Source of the DNA: Maribacter aquimaris
Lineage (GTDB): Bacteria; Bacteroidota; Bacteroidia; Flavobacteriales; Flavobacteriaceae
Length of the DNA stretch: 64,000 bases
Assembly: GCF_014596745.1 (NCBI RefSeq)
Contig: NZ_JABTCF010000003.1
Location: forward strand, 1 to 64,000
Direction: 5' to 3'
The notes beneath the pieces were generated by a model. It ran no database searches. It saw only the letters and a program-made list of their open reading frames with translations, and had not been told where the DNA came from. The number at the start of each line of letters is the position of its first letter. Within the stretch, counting starts at the first letter, position 1. Below, piece by piece: positions 63,472 to 64,000 of this stretch. A program made the position numbers and the translations under genes.

Positions 63472-64000
63472 TTATCTCAATTTTATCGATTTCTTTAAAC
63501 GAATATCCTGGGAGGAGGCTCCGATCATAAATGTATACTTACCCTTTACAAAAGTCCATTCCTTATTTTGATCATCCCAAAACCGCAAATCCTTTTTGGA
63601 TACCTTTAACTGTATGGTTTTCGATTCCCCTTTATTTAAGGATATCCTTTTAAAACCTATGAGTTTTTTCAAAGGCCGTACAACGGATGATTCCTTGATA
63701 TTATAGTACAATTGTACCACTTCATCACCATCGAATTCCCCTGTATTCTTTATAGTAGAGGAAAGCATTAAAACATCGTTTTCCTTTTCGATTTTTATGC
63801 CCCCATAATCAAATTCCGTATAACTTAACCCATACCCAAAAGGATACAGTACATCGCCCTTAAAGTACATATAGGTTCTGCCATTGGTGATTTCGTAATT
63901 GTCCATGGATGGTAAGTCGGAAACCGATTTATAAAATGTAAATGGTAATCTGCCAGCAGGATTATAATCTCCGAACAAAACATCGGCAATGGCGGTTCCC
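63472..64000 (-). CDS. GH3 family glycosidase, C-terminal part (cut by window edge)
   Basis: The open frame continues through the right edge. The visible 176 or so residues begin GTAIADVLFGDYNPAGRLPFTFYKS, quoted in part, which is the end of the GH3 alpha/beta sandwich. A fibronectin-III-like domain follows, with YPFGYGLSYTEFDYGG and NTGEFDGDEVVQLYYN. The catalytic barrel lies outside the window, so specificity cannot be judged. It is the most upstream visible gene of the PI-PLC/GH92 cluster. Confidence 0.92.
   Translation of the reverse strand, partial: GTAIADVLFGDYNPAGRLPFTFYKSVSDLPSMDNYEITNGRTYMYFKGDVLYPFGYGLSYTEFDYGGIKIEKENDVLMLSSTIKNTGEFDGDEVVQLYYNIKESSVVRPLKKLIGFKRISLNKGESKTIQLKVSKKDLRFWDDQNKEWTFVKGKYTFMIGASSQDIRLKKSIKLR

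Overview
The window looks like a chromosome segment of a marine-type Bacteroidota, most likely a Flavobacteriaceae member. It is moderately AT-rich. It carries SusC/SusD and FecI/FecR modules, a hybrid two-component regulator, many exported glycoside hydrolases with Bacteroidota-style lipoboxes or signal peptides, DUF1080 proteins and weak Shine-Dalgarno sequences. The species cannot be named from this sequence.

Layout. (A) 1-730: a decayed site with a CstA remnant, a hairpin terminator and an unusual array of helically phased CTACCC repeats. (B) 730-9.8 kb, minus strand: an ECF sigma/FecR/SusC/SusD uptake locus whose only enzymes are a DNase-I-fold phosphodiesterase and, on a probably separate transcript, a purple-acid-type phosphatase. 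(C) 9.8-11.7 kb: junction-like debris with a tRNA-3'-like sequence plus terminator, an NTF2-like remnant, a RidA-like lipoprotein and a small lipoprotein. (D) 11.8-25.4 kb, minus strand: a LacI-controlled catabolic operon with a degenerate Nramp-like transporter, TIM-barrel isomerase, GH28, GH20, (alpha/alpha)6 protein, TonB-dependent receptor, NagB-like deaminase and ChbG/YdjC deacetylase. It points to a HexNAc- and uronate-containing glycan. (E) 25.9-28.6 kb: a penicillin-acylase-family hydrolase and a frameshifted LacI pseudogene. (F) 28.6-39.7 kb: two minus-strand clusters built from DUF1080 proteins, a Gfo/Idh/MocA oxidoreductase, a DUF6807 protein and a propeller/cytochrome c protein, matching the 3-keto-glycoside route. 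A plus-strand acyltransferase-like gene and an IlvD-type dehydratase lie between them.

(G) 40.3-45.0 kb, plus strand: MnmH and SelD (selenium modification of tRNA) followed by small housekeeping or accessory genes. (H) 45.1-51.0 kb: a GH3 divergent from a Nudix/NrtR-type regulator with a palindromic operator between them, then an overlapping GH9/deacetylase pair. (I) 51.1-64 kb, minus strand: GH3 (cut by the window edge), GH92, a PI-PLC-like enzyme, GH115, a metallophosphoesterase and a hybrid two-component system.

Overall this is a long catabolic region for complex glycans and phospho-glycoconjugates. The most unusual proposals are the PI-PLC/GH92/GH115/phosphatase operon (a candidate route for glycosyl-inositol-phospho-lipids or anchors), the CAZyme-free SusCD/phosphoesterase locus, the 3-keto-glycoside clusters with their own cytochrome, and the Nramp-fold transporter that has lost both metal-binding motifs. 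All substrate assignments are inferences.
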